Source of the DNA: Rhodospirillales bacterium
GTDB lineage: Bacteria > Pseudomonadota > Alphaproteobacteria > SP197
Direction of reading: 5' to 3'
Length of the DNA stretch: 64,000 nucleotides
Assembly (NCBI GenBank): GCA_014323865.1
Contig: JACONG010000006.1
Coordinates: 1-64,000 of the forward strand
Made by a program: the position numbers and the translations under genes. The first letter of the stretch is position 1. Each line of letters begins with the position of its first letter. Under the pieces are notes generated by a model. The model worked only from the letters and a program-made list of their open reading frames with translations. It searched no databases and was not told the origin of the DNA. This document shows positions 38,302 to 46,995 of the stretch, piece by piece.

Positions 38302-38554
38302 TCAGGCCATCGGCTTGAGCGTGTGGAGGCCGTCGGAATCGACCGGATGGTTGGCAAGGACGCGATCGTCCTGCCGCATGCGCCGGCATCGTGGCGCCAG
38401 CCGGAAGGGCTCGTCGGTCAGGCAGCCCCGGGCAGAGCCACGGTTACCCAGAAACATGCCTACCCGGAAACATGCCGCGGCCCTCGTGGGCGATGATTTC
38501 GCCCCAGAGGGTGACGCGCTTCTGGAGCGGCGAGGTGCGGGGGCATTCGGTCAT
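38302..38554 (-). pseudogene. small gene broken by a 16-bp tandem duplication
   Basis: From ATG at 38554 the frame reads LQKRVTLWGEIIAHEGRGMF, then shifts. Removing one copy of the 16-bp repeat (38445-38460 / 38461-38476) restores LGNRGSARGCLTDEPFRLAP and runs to a stop at 38302, giving 78 residues. W-G-E-x-x-AH-x-x-RG-x-x-x-GNRG resembles the N-terminus of an uncharacterised family whose usual members also carry a C-terminal AGHRPCAECRR motif, absent here. Confidence 0.55.
38445..38476 (+). repeat. 16-bp tandem duplication
   Basis: TACCCAGAAACATGCC directly followed by TACCCGGAAACATGCC, one mismatch. It adds 16 nt to the small gene on the opposite strand and destroys its frame. Confidence 0.9.
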
Positions 38555-38600
38555 GGCCCAGCGTCCGTGTTAGAACAGGAACAAGAGAAGGTTACGCCGG

Positions 38601-40382
38601 ATGGCATTTCTTGAACAGGCCCTGATTTTCCTGGCCGCGGCCGTGGTCGCGGTGCCGCTGGCCAAGCGTGCGGGCCTGGGCTCGGTCCTGGGCTACCTGC
38701 TCGCAGGCGTGGCGGTCGGCCCGTGGGTGCTGAATCTGGTCCATGGCGAGAAGGACATCCTGCATTTCGCGGAGTTCGGCGTCGTTCTGCTGCTCTTCGT
38801 CATCGGTCTCGAACTGCAGCCCAGGCGGCTCTGGGCGATGCGCAGGTCGGTCTTCGGGTTCGGCGGTGCGCAGGTCACGGTGACGGCCCTCGTGTTGTTC
38901 CTGGTCGCCCTGGCGATGGGGCTCAACACCGGGTCCGCGATTGTCATTGGCCTCGCGCTGTCGCTTTCGTCGACGGCATTTGCCTTGCAGATTCTCGCCG
39001 AACGCAACGAGCTTGCGACCCGGGCCGGCCGTTCGTCGTTCTCGATTCTGCTGTTCCAGGATCTCGCCGTGATCCCGATGCTGGCGCTGATCCCGCTGCT
39101 CGCTGTGCCCGACGTCACCCACTCCGACGACAGCTTCCTCGTGGGTGCGGGCAAGGCGATCGCGATGATCACGCTCGTCGTGGTCGGCGGCCACTTTCTG
39201 CTGCGTTACGTGCTTCGTGCCGTGGCTCGCTTCGGCACGCACGAGGTCTTCACGGCGATGACGCTCTTCACCGTCATCGGTGTCGCCGTGCTGATGGAAC
39301 TTGTCGGCCTGTCGATGGCACTGGGCGCCTTCATCGCGGGCGTTCTGCTGGCCGAGAACGAATACCGGCACGAACTCGAGGCCGACATCGAGCCGTTCAA
39401 GGGGCTGCTGCTGGGCCTGTTCTTCATGGCCGTCGGCATGACGCTGAATGTCGGCCTGGTCATCGAAATGCCGCTCACCATCGTCGGACTCGCGATCGGG
39501 CTGATCGCAGTCAAGGTGATCCTGTTGATCGGTCTGTCACGCGCTGTCGGCACGACATGGAAGGCTTCCCGCAACATCGCGGTGACGCTGTGTCAGGGCG
39601 GTGAGTTCGCCTTCGTCATCGTGAACGAGGGAACGATGTCGCTTCTGCTGGCACCCGAGACCGCCGAGCTCATCGTGGTCATCGTGACCTTCTCGATGGC
39701 GGCGACGCCGCTGCTCTTCATCATCAACGACGCCATCGACCGTCGCACCCGCGAGGAGGAGCCGGAATACGAACGGCACATCGAGGAAGAAAACCAGGTG
39801 ATCATCGCCGGCTTCGGTCGTGTCGGTCAGATCGTCGGTCGCATCCTGCGAGCCCGCAAGATCGGCTTCACGGCCCTGGAGACCAGCGCCGAGCAGGTCG
39901 ACTTCGTGCGTCGCTTCGGCAACAAGATCTACTATGGCGATGCCAGCAGGGTTGAGTTGCTGCGCGCGGCCAGTGCCGACGACGCCGTGCTCTTCGTTCT
40001 GGCGATCGAGGATGTCGCTCGCTCCATGGCGACGGCCCGCACGGTGTGCAAGCACTTCCCCAATCTCACGGTTTATGCCCGGGCGCGGAACCGACAACAT
40101 GCGCTGCAGCTGATGGAACTCGGCATCACGCATATCACCCGCGACACCTTCCACTCGAGCCTCGAGATGTCGCACGACATCCTGATGGCGCTCGGGTTCG
40201 GCGACTACGAGAGCCGGCGCACGGTCAACACGTTCAGAGACCACGATGTCGCTCGTCTGGAACACCAGCACCGGATGGGACAGGACGCGGCGGCTTCGGC
40301 CGAAGACAGCAAGGCCTGGACCCGGGAACTCGAAGAAATGTTCTCGCAGGACGAGAAGGAGGCCGCCGAGGAGCGGCGCTAG
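38601..40382 (+). CDS. KefB/KefC-type cation:proton antiporter
   Basis: 593 residues. About twelve transmembrane helices of the CPA2 family (GYLLAGVAVGPWVLNLVHGE, FGVVLLLFVIGLELQPRRLW, FSILLFQDLAVIPMLALIPL) and a cytoplasmic TrkA-N domain with NAD-binding VIIAGFGRVGQIVGRILR. It exchanges K+ or Na+ for H+ at the inner membrane. No KefF/KefG ancillary gene nearby. Upstream GAGAAGG serves as ribosome site. Confidence 0.9.
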   Translation: MAFLEQALIFLAAAVVAVPLAKRAGLGSVLGYLLAGVAVGPWVLNLVHGEKDILHFAEFGVVLLLFVIGLELQPRRLWAMRRSVFGFGGAQVTVTALVLFLVALAMGLNTGSAIVIGLALSLSSTAFALQILAERNELATRAGRSSFSILLFQDLAVIPMLALIPLLAVPDVTHSDDSFLVGAGKAIAMITLVVVGGHFLLRYVLRAVARFGTHEVFTAMTLFTVIGVAVLMELVGLSMALGAFIAGVLLAENEYRHELEADIEPFKGLLLGLFFMAVGMTLNVGLVIEMPLTIVGLAIGLIAVKVILLIGLSRAVGTTWKASRNIAVTLCQGGEFAFVIVNEGTMSLLLAPETAELIVVIVTFSMAATPLLFIINDAIDRRTREEEPEYERHIEEENQVIIAGFGRVGQIVGRILRARKIGFTALETSAEQVDFVRRFGNKIYYGDASRVELLRAASADDAVLFVLAIEDVARSMATARTVCKHFPNLTVYARARNRQHALQLMELGITHITRDTFHSSLEMSHDILMALGFGDYESRRTVNTFRDHDVARLEHQHRMGQDAAASAEDSKAWTRELEEMFSQDEKEAAEERR

Positions 40383-40442
40383 GCCGGCTCGCGAGAGACC
40401 GCTCCAGCTGGCGAAGACGATCACCTTCGCGATCCCGTCAGG

Positions 40443-40628
40443 ATGGGCGTTCCGGCCGCCGGCCGGAGCTTCGCCGAGACCGGCTTTGCCGGGACGACCA
40501 CGCGGGATATCGCGCGACGTGCCAGCCTGCTGCAACCGTCGCTCTGCCATAACTTCGGCAACACATCGGCCATGCTGGAGGTCCCGATCGAACGAGCCGA
40601 TAGGCTCCTGGTCGACCATGCCGCCTAA
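40443..40628 (+). pseudogene. TetR-family regulator, HTH fragment
   Basis: FAETGFAGTTTRDIARRASL, then QPSLCHNFGNTSAMLE, is the N-terminal helix-turn-helix of TetR proteins (FAE-GF-GT-TRDIA--A-L-QPSLYHHFGNK-A-L). It stops after about 60 codons and the ligand domain is absent. Confidence 0.6.
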
Positions 40629-40636
40629 ATAGCAAA

Positions 40637-40665
40637 GCCCCGCCGCGGTACGTCCGAGGCGGGGC
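40637..40665 (+). terminator. GC-rich hairpin
   Basis: GCCCCGCC (40637-40644) pairs with GGCGGGGC (40658-40665) around a 13-nt loop; no U-run follows. It lies after the TetR fragment stop and could serve the KefB-type gene. Confidence 0.5.
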
Positions 40666-40832
40666 AATGCGTGGTCAGGCGGTAGCATGGTTAACCCCCT
40701 TTCCCGACATGTCGCCCGTCTGTCCGGCCTTGCGCCGGCGGGCATTCGATCCATCAATTGAAAGGACCGACAGTCATCTTCGCCCATACGCGGATTTTGT
40801 CAATTTCTATGATAAGCCGGCTGTGAATCGTG

Positions 40833-41462
40833 TCACCCGGCAAAGCGGCGCAGCACGTTGCGCGTGACCTGCTCGGCCTGGTTATCCCGGAGGCGCAGGC
40901 TGTTGACCCATTCGCAGCAGGCAGCGGTGAAGACCTCACCGCGACCGCGCCTGAAGTTGACGATCATGCCGTTGCCGCGCTCGACGCGTTCGAGCGTTTC
41001 GGGGGGCGTCTCGCCATGACGCCGCTCGGCCATGACGCTGTGGTCGAGTGTGCCGATGCAGAGGTCTTCGCCTCACAGGCTGAAATCGGCCTCGGCGTTG
41101 GTCGCCGGTCCCATGGCCAGGATTTCGATGCCCTCGGGCGCACCGTCCTCGCCGGTCGGGAAGGGCAGGCTGTCCCCGACGATGTGGTCAAGACCGTCGA
41201 CCTCGTAGCCGAAGACCCGGCTGTCGCCGCCCGGAACATCGCCGTAGCCGAGCCAGGCATCCTCGAACGCCCGGTGCCTGTGGCGGTTGACAATGAACCC
41301 GCCGGAACCGCGCCCGACGCAGTGACCGAGGCCGGCCAGGCCGGCGCAGATGCCGCGTGAGGCGTTCACGCCGAGTTCGCGGGTCTCTTGCAGGAACGAC
41401 GCACCGTCGGCTTCGGCCATGATTGGCGTGACGCCGTTCCCGGTTCGCGACCGCAACGTATT
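40833..41462 (-). pseudogene. N,N-dimethylformamidase large-subunit-like C-terminal remnant
   Basis: From about 41462 the frame reads GSGGFIVNRHRHRAFEDAWL, VFGYEVDGLDHIVGDSLPFP, GAPEGIEILAMGPATNAEAD, then a TGA at 41075-41073. The same frame continues GEDLCIGTLD and VERGNGMIVNFRRGRGEVF, ending NVLRRFAG. These match the C-terminal third of dimethylformamidase beta-type proteins. The N-terminal two thirds are missing, so the TGA is probably a nonsense mutation in a dead gene. Confidence 0.6.
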
Positions 41463-41504
41463 CGTCGGTCAACAGGGCATGAACGCAAGCTCTTGTCTGC
41501 ACAC

Positions 41505-43733
41505 TCAAGGCCCACCACCCTCCATGGCATTCCGATTCTGCCAGCCATCGAAGACGCAAGTCACGGCATCCACAACGGTCTGACGCGGTTTGTCCGTCTT
41601 GTAAGCCTTGAGAATTTTCCTGCGAACGTGACGCTCCAAGGCTTTGCCTGCCTCGGACTGCGCCAGCACATGGAGGAACCCGAGTACCACCAACCGCTCG
41701 TCTTCGCCGCAGGCCACGAGATCTTCCAAGGCCACGACGATCGCATCCGGAAGGCCCCAGGCCTCGAAATCGTCGAGTGTCGGAAATGGCCGCATGGCCC
41801 ATGCGTTCAGCAACGCGACGAGCCCGGTTGGGTCGATAATCCCCGCTGCCGAGCGTCCCCGAAACGTGGGAGCTTCAGACCGCAACGAATAACATTCTTC
41901 GGCGGCCGGCAAGGAGGAAGGGTCAAGATCGTAACAGAGAGCCTCTGCGTGAACAGAACGTCGTGCCGCGTGCACCGTTCCCATCCCGTGCCATCCCGCG
42001 GCAACGACCTGGGGCACCTTATGGATTTCCGGGAGATGATCTGCCTTTTCGCCCTCGGCCCGGACATGGACCACGACATAGTTCGTCCATTGGCTCATGA
42101 GCTGATAGCTGACGGCAAGCTCGGTCGCTTCGTTGGGGTCATTCATGCCGAAAACACGCTGAGCGGCGGCAAGGCGAGCTAGGGTGGATGGCGACGCTCC
42201 TTCGGATCCAGGCACCGTCGGGCCTTCGTCGAACGAGAGGACCTCCGTCTCATGGCTGACAGTGCGTCCGTCGGCCAGCGTCACATCCAGGGTGACCGTG
42301 CCTGCCGGCTTCTCGGCGAACCAGGAAAAAACGTGCAAGGTGTCGCCGCCATAAACGGTCTGCAGCGGATTGGGCATGCTTCGCAGCGGCGCTGCAGGCC
42401 AGCGGATACCGGCGCTCTTGGCACGTGGCGCGTACATGCGCTGGAAATGGCGGTGGACGCGAATGGCCATATCCTCACGCGGAGCGACAAACTCGCAGGC
42501 ACCGCCCGTCGCCTCGGCAAGCCCGCGCACGAGGTGCTCGGCGACCGCGCTGCCCACCCCGACCGTGAAGATGCGATGGCCGGACCTCTTCGCACGAGCG
42601 ATGACTTCGTCGCTGTTCCAGGCCGCGCCATCTGTGATGAGCAGAAGGTCACATGGCAGGTCCGCCTCGTCGCGAGCTCCGTATGCGGCATCGAGCGCGG
42701 CCCCGATTTCGGTCCCGCCCATGTCGGCGTCGAGGGCACGAACGAAGCGTCGCGCCTGGGCGAGTGTCGTCTCCGAGACTGGCGTCTCGCGGCCGAACAG
42801 CGCCCGGTGGCTGCTGCCAAAGGAGATGATCTCAAAGAGATCGCTCGCCCGCAGCCCGTCCAGAATCCGCTCCAGCGCATCCCGCGCCTGGGCAATGGAA
42901 TCGCCACCCATCGAGCCCGAGCAGTCGACCACGATCTTGACGCTGCGGCGCTCATCGTGGCTGGCCACAGGCACCTCTGGCCGGAAGCTCGCCAAGGCCA
43001 CCCAGCCATCGAGGTCCCGCGCGACCAGTGCGCTGGCGGCTTCCGATCGAGAGAGGCAGGCCTCAAGGACGAAGTCGCGATCCATGGCCGGTGCGCCGGT
43101 GAGCGCGATGATCGTCGCCTCCGCTTCCGGCGCGACGCTGACGCTGTGCGAAGGGGAATTGAAGCGCGCGTCCTTGAGCAGCCCGCGCACAGCCATCCTG
43201 AGACTGAACGCTCGTTCCGCGTCGAAGGCGTACTCAGGTGCCTGGTGCGGTAAGAGGCCTGCCGAGGCGGGATTGCCGTAACGGGGTGCAATCGTCGTGG
43301 GCATCGCGAAGCGGATGCGGTCGCCGTTCCAGCGCAGCAGAAGGCCGTAGCGGAAGCGGATCGTGGCCGCTTCGCCCGGCAAGAGATTGCCTACGCTCGC
43401 TGTGTACAGTCCGGGTTCGGCCTGCTCCAGCAACACAGCGGCATCACCGTCAGTGATCGCCTCCTCATAGCGGCGCTCTCCCTCCGCTTTCTCGACCACC
43501 ACACCGGCAAGCTTGCGGTCGCCGATCTCGACCTCGAAGCCGAGAAGCACGCCATCCAGGGGAAGGGGGAAGGTGTAGACCGCCTCGATGTTCGTCGCTT
43601 CGGGATTGCGATAGCGTTGCGTGACTGTGACCTCCGCCATGAGGTCGTTGATCGACGCTTCGGCGCTCACCTCTTCGAGGACGATGGCCTCACCGCGCAC
43701 ACCCTTCAAGATCGCTGCTGCACTCACGCTCAT
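41505..43733 (-). CDS. VIT and von Willebrand factor A domain protein
   Basis: 742 residues. VIT domain at residues about 1-130 (VTVTQRYRNPEATNIEAVYTF), then a VWA domain near 265-440 with an intact MIDAS (VVDCSGSMGGDSIAQARD, and a DMGGTEIGAAL loop), then a long C-terminal region with predicted helices. No signal peptide or C-terminal anchor, so cytoplasmic. Its ATG overlaps the MerR stop by one base. Function unknown in bacteria; probably a metal-dependent protein-interaction scaffold. Confidence 0.85.
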   Translation of the reverse strand: MSVSAAAILKGVRGEAIVLEEVSAEASINDLMAEVTVTQRYRNPEATNIEAVYTFPLPLDGVLLGFEVEIGDRKLAGVVVEKAEGERRYEEAITDGDAAVLLEQAEPGLYTASVGNLLPGEAATIRFRYGLLLRWNGDRIRFAMPTTIAPRYGNPASAGLLPHQAPEYAFDAERAFSLRMAVRGLLKDARFNSPSHSVSVAPEAEATIIALTGAPAMDRDFVLEACLSRSEAASALVARDLDGWVALASFRPEVPVASHDERRSVKIVVDCSGSMGGDSIAQARDALERILDGLRASDLFEIISFGSSHRALFGRETPVSETTLAQARRFVRALDADMGGTEIGAALDAAYGARDEADLPCDLLLITDGAAWNSDEVIARAKRSGHRIFTVGVGSAVAEHLVRGLAEATGGACEFVAPREDMAIRVHRHFQRMYAPRAKSAGIRWPAAPLRSMPNPLQTVYGGDTLHVFSWFAEKPAGTVTLDVTLADGRTVSHETEVLSFDEGPTVPGSEGASPSTLARLAAAQRVFGMNDPNEATELAVSYQLMSQWTNYVVVHVRAEGEKADHLPEIHKVPQVVAAGWHGMGTVHAARRSVHAEALCYDLDPSSLPAAEECYSLRSEAPTFRGRSAAGIIDPTGLVALLNAWAMRPFPTLDDFEAWGLPDAIVVALEDLVACGEDERLVVLGFLHVLAQSEAGKALERHVRRKILKAYKTDKPRQTVVDAVTCVFDGWQNRNAMEGGGP

Positions 43734-44158
43734 TACGATGTCTCCTTCTTCAGCTTGTTCAAAAGTACCGCTGCCTGCCGTGCCAGCGAGCGCACCTCTT
43801 CAGGCGCCAGTCCCGCCTCCCGCGGCTCGATGACGAGCTCCACGCCCGGACGGAGCATGATGTGGCTCCGGACAGATACGTCACCGGGTCGTCGGGGGCG
43901 CTCCGGCGGGACCACCCCGCCTTCCTCCGGTGCGGACACGAGTTCCCGTATCCGTTCGAGATTGAGGCCCGCGCGCTGCCATTTGCGAATTGTCAGCAGC
44001 TGCTCGAGATGTCCTCTTGTGTAGTAGGCACCTCGCTTGGCTCCCTCCGGGCGATCGACCAGTCCCTCCTGGATGTAAAAACGGACCGTGCGTCTCGGCA
44101 GATCCGCCAGGCTGCAAAGCTCGTCGAGCGAAAAGCGTTCGGTATCGTTCGGCATCAT
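43733..44158 (-). CDS. MerR-family transcriptional regulator
   Basis: 141 residues. FSLDELCSLADLPRRTVRFY and IQEGLVDRPEGAKRGAYYTR form the winged helix-turn-helix, followed by a coiled-coil helix (LEQLLTIRKWQRAGLNLERI). The C-terminal effector region is short and lacks metal-binding cysteines. Coupled by TAATG to the VIT/VWA gene, whose expression it likely controls. Upstream TATATA-rich DNA at 44159-44175 is a plausible promoter. Confidence 0.88.
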   Translation of the reverse strand: MMPNDTERFSLDELCSLADLPRRTVRFYIQEGLVDRPEGAKRGAYYTRGHLEQLLTIRKWQRAGLNLERIRELVSAPEEGGVVPPERPRRPGDVSVRSHIMLRPGVELVIEPREAGLAPEEVRSLARQAAVLLNKLKKETS

Positions 44159-44783
44159 GGAATAGTATATAGCAGTGCAACTGTCGAAAACAAGTGTTAA
44201 TTTATGATTCGTCGATTTCCCCGGCCATCCCTCAGTCCCACGGCTCGGAAAGTGGCCAGGGCTGGTCGTTCAACGAATGGCAATGGGCCCGCGGCCCGTT
44301 CCGGCGGAGGCTTGCCGCTGGCTGGCAGCGTCCGGCAGGGAGGGGGAGAGGGGGAGAGGGCGATCGGTGACGCGTCCCGGGGGCGAACCATGTTGACCCA
44401 GCCGGCGCGGCCCGATGATCTGACGGCGGACAAGCATCCAGCACGGTGGAGGTGGTCAACGCCAAGACCCACGAAACCCGTACCTGGCCCCGATCAAGGG
44501 CTGTCATGCGTGGCTCGAAGCCGTTGGAACAGCTACCTGACCGGTACCCAAGCCATGTGGTCGCGAAGGGGATTGGGGGATCAGAAAACATAACTTTGGG
44601 CCTTGCAAACGATGCCATGGACAGCCCCAAGCCCTTGAAAATCTCTGGATCATCACCACGTAAAGATGTTTAGTGAGCCCCTCGACGGTCCGGACCTTGA
44701 CCTCGTGACATCAATTGCACAGCAGGAGGCCCCTCAAGAAGGCCGCAGCCAAGAACGCAACAACGACTGAAAGGAGAACAGGA
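44159..44783. other. 625-bp stretch without a recognised gene
   Basis: Contains a purine-rich GGGAGGGGGAGAGGGGGAGA run near 44340 and short frames without family resemblance. Composition becomes AT-richer toward 44590-44780. Likely part of an island scar with the next two entries. Confidence 0.4.
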
Positions 44784-45071
44784 ATGACGATCAACACTCT
44801 CAAGACAGATGTTGCATATCGGCACCCAGTCCCCGGAGCCTCGAATGATAAACTAATCCAGTTCAAAGCCAAGTTCTATAAGAAGACTCCTTGTTACGTG
44901 ATAGCACTGCTTCTTGATGGCTTGGGTGGCCAAGTCAAACGCGAGTTCGATAAGGCCAGAGTCCACTTCGAGATCAAGGGGGAGATGGTCAAGATCACCA
45001 TGCTCAAGGAGCACATGTGCCCGAAGGTGAAGGTGCACCTAAGAGCAATCGAGGAAAGCACCCTGCTCTAG
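44784..45071 (+). CDS. hypothetical protein in island scar
   Basis: 95 residues from an ATG preceded by GGAGAACAGGA. Basic protein with FKAKFYKKTPCYVIALLLDG and FDKARVHFEIKGEMVKITML. AT-richer codons (AAT, ATA, AAA) than flanking genes, suggesting acquisition. No family recognised. Confidence 0.5.
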   Translation: MTINTLKTDVAYRHPVPGASNDKLIQFKAKFYKKTPCYVIALLLDGLGGQVKREFDKARVHFEIKGEMVKITMLKEHMCPKVKVHLRAIEESTLL

Positions 45072-45286
45072 GCGAGAAAGAAGGATTGAAAGTTCGTGAC
45101 ATCGCAAGGTGAACGAGAAGGAGAGCGATGTCGAGATCACGGCCACGCAGGCGTATATCAAGCGTCGTAGGTGAACTCACCCCCTCAAGACCGACTGATG
45201 GGGCAAGGGAGCCGACTCCGGCTGGTCCCCAACCCGAGGAGGGTGAGATGATCGGGCACCCTGTGCCCGGAGCCTTGACGTTCAGG

Positions 45287-45376
45287 ATTTCGCAGTACCT
45301 CGGGCACAGCGATTCGCAAATTACGGAGCGGGTTTATGCAAGAGTCTCGCCCGATGACCAGGCTGACGCCCTATGA
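45287..45376 (+). pseudogene. tyrosine recombinase (integrase) C-terminal fragment
   Basis: ISQYLGHSDSQITERVYARV followed by SPDDQADAL is the end of phage-type integrases: LGHS with the catalytic His region and the Tyr nucleophile in ERVYARV. The rest of the gene is absent. It ends 73 nt from the 3' end of tRNA-Val, where such integrases usually recombine. Confidence 0.65.
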
Positions 45377-45449
45377 TGCGTTTGAACGGTTTTCGGTGCA
45401 ATGACACCGAAGAGCACTGTCCGGTAGAGGGCCAAGTGCCTGATTCAGG

Positions 45450-45524
45450 TGGTGGGCGCAGCTGGGATTGAACCAGCGACCCCTGCCGTGTGAAGACAGT
45501 GCTCTCCCGCTGAGCTATGCGCCC
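45450..45524 (-). tRNA. tRNA-Val (CAC)
   Basis: 75 nt including encoded CCA. Acceptor GGGCGCA/TGCGCCC, D-stem GCTC/GAGC, anticodon arm CTGTC-TTCACAC-GGCAG with anticodon CAC, and T-arm GCTGG-TTCAATC-CCAGC all fold. Confidence 0.95.
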
Positions 45525-45572
45525 ACCGCGGTCGGGAAGTGTAACGTTCTTAAAAGGTGGGCCCGCGGGCTG

Positions 45573-45665
45573 TCAAGCGCCGGCGGTCATCCCGATCTCG
45601 CAGCCGCCGCGCATGACCGCCGTGACGACAAGCGCCAGACCGACGAGGATGAAAGCGAAATCCAT
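45573..45665 (-). CDS. possible 30-aa membrane peptide
   Basis: MDFAFILVGLALVVTAVMRG, then GCEIGMTAGA: one hydrophobic helix with a polar tail, as in small bacterial membrane proteins. Weak AGGG site at about 10 nt. Could be chance. Confidence 0.3.
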   Translation of the reverse strand: MDFAFILVGLALVVTAVMRGGCEIGMTAGA

Positions 45666-45706
45666 GCAGAGCCCTGTCTCCCAATCCCGCCTTCAGCGCT
45701 TGGAAT

Positions 45707-46576
45707 CTACTCCAGGGTCGTGACCGCCGCCTTCACGCGTCCGTTGCCGCGCGCGATGTCGAAGCCGCGAACGGATGGCACAACTTCGAAGCACTCCTCG
45801 GCGATGTTCAGAACGCCTGCCAGGCAGAGCTCACCGTCCTCGATCCGGTAGGTGCCGCTCTCGGTCTCGCTGAGGTTGTCGGCTGAGGTTCCGCGCCGCA
45901 CAGTCACGGCATCGCCGTCCGCAGCGAAGCTCGCGCCGTAAAACGGGTCGCCGTAGTGCATGAAGCTCTCGCCTGACAGCGTATGGCCGGGGATGATGGC
46001 GAGCAGGGTCGCATCCGAGAGCGCAACGGCCCCGTCATTAATCTCAACCACACCCGCACGCATCTCGATCGCACGATTGACGATCTCGTCGCGGTGGTTG
46101 ACCTGATAGTAGTTGTCGCCGTCCGTATAGATGTTGGTGCAGTTGATGTCCTGGCCGAGCGTCAGGCAGAGCTGATCGTCCACGATGTCCCAGCCGCCGG
46201 ACCAGGTGAAGCCCGTGTCGTCCATGCCCTTGAAGCCGCCGTCCGCCGTGTGGTTTTCGTCGTACCAGTGGAAGGTCCCGGTATCCTCGTTGTAGCGCAG
46301 GCCGAAACGCGCGACGTCGCTGTGCGCCGCAGCGAGCGCATCGCCGGTCAGCAGCTGCGCCGATGCCGGCACATCCTCGAGATTGGGATCGCCGAAGAGC
46401 TCCAACAGAACTGGCTTCCAGATCAGCATGATGATGGTCCCGCCGATACCGAACGCGGGCAGAAGCAACGCGCCGAACACGTGCCACTTGCCTTCGCGGG
46501 CGGCCATGATCGAGATGTAGAGACAGGCGAGCGCGGCACCACCAAAGGTGATGAGTACGAAGATTCCAATCCACAT
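45707..46576 (-). CDS. hypothetical membrane protein
   Basis: 289 residues. Two N-terminal transmembrane helices (GIFVLITFGGAALACLYISI and FGALLLPAFGIGGTIIMLIW) are followed by a soluble region with paired cysteines in two similar blocks, GTFHWYDENHTADGGFKGMD with DQLCLTLGQDINC, and SGTYRIEDGELCLAGV with EECF. The blocks look like repeated small beta modules, each with a likely disulfide, probably periplasmic. No family recognised. Start at 46576 gives the membrane anchor; the frame is open further upstream but not hydrophobic. Confidence 0.6.
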   Translation of the reverse strand: MWIGIFVLITFGGAALACLYISIMAAREGKWHVFGALLLPAFGIGGTIIMLIWKPVLLELFGDPNLEDVPASAQLLTGDALAAAHSDVARFGLRYNEDTGTFHWYDENHTADGGFKGMDDTGFTWSGGWDIVDDQLCLTLGQDINCTNIYTDGDNYYQVNHRDEIVNRAIEMRAGVVEINDGAVALSDATLLAIIPGHTLSGESFMHYGDPFYGASFAADGDAVTVRRGTSADNLSETESGTYRIEDGELCLAGVLNIAEECFEVVPSVRGFDIARGNGRVKAAVTTLE

Positions 46577-46824
46577 GGCGGTAACGCCTACCCCCGCTTG
46601 AAGCCGTGTTTTCCAGCGCGGAGTTGCACCGTCCCCGGACCGGCTCCGCCAGACTTCTCTCAGGAAACAGTGTCGTGCGCAAAAAGGCAAAGCCTTTGTT
46701 GTTCGCCCTCCTGGCATTTCTTGGCCGATTGTAGATTGTTTGGAAACATGACTTCTGGTTGCAACAACAAAGTGGACAGTCATGAACGTCAAAGCGCTTG
46801 TCGGCGCCGCCGACACCCACGCAT

Positions 46825-46962
46825 GTGAGGCTTGTCGAGCTCGAAGGACTTGCTCCCGACCTGTTCGACTGCAACCATCCCGTCGTTGGTGGCACCATGG
46901 GAGGCGACCGATGCGTCGGGAACGTGGCAGACCTTCTGCGGGGCCTGTGCCCCGGCGTCTGA
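46825..46962 (+). other. possible gene fragment, 45 codons
   Basis: GTG-initiated frame VRLVELEGLAPDLFDCNHPV and VGGTMGGDRCVGNVADLLRG has natural-looking composition, unlike the other frames in this 420-bp gap (46577-46995). No family recognised. Nothing else found in the gap. Confidence 0.25.
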
Positions 46963-46995
46963 CGCCGTACGGCTTGTTGCACCGCAACGCAGGCG

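Noticed and set aside
41073-41075. In-frame TGA in the dimethylformamidase-like frame as a second Sec codon
   Set aside because: No conserved Cys/Sec context, and the gene has already lost its N-terminal two thirds, so nonsense mutation is more likely.
44340-44360. GGGAGGGGGAGAGGGGG run as a G-quadruplex regulatory element
   Set aside because: It lies in a scar region with no gene start downstream within 400 nt, so a regulatory role is unsupported.
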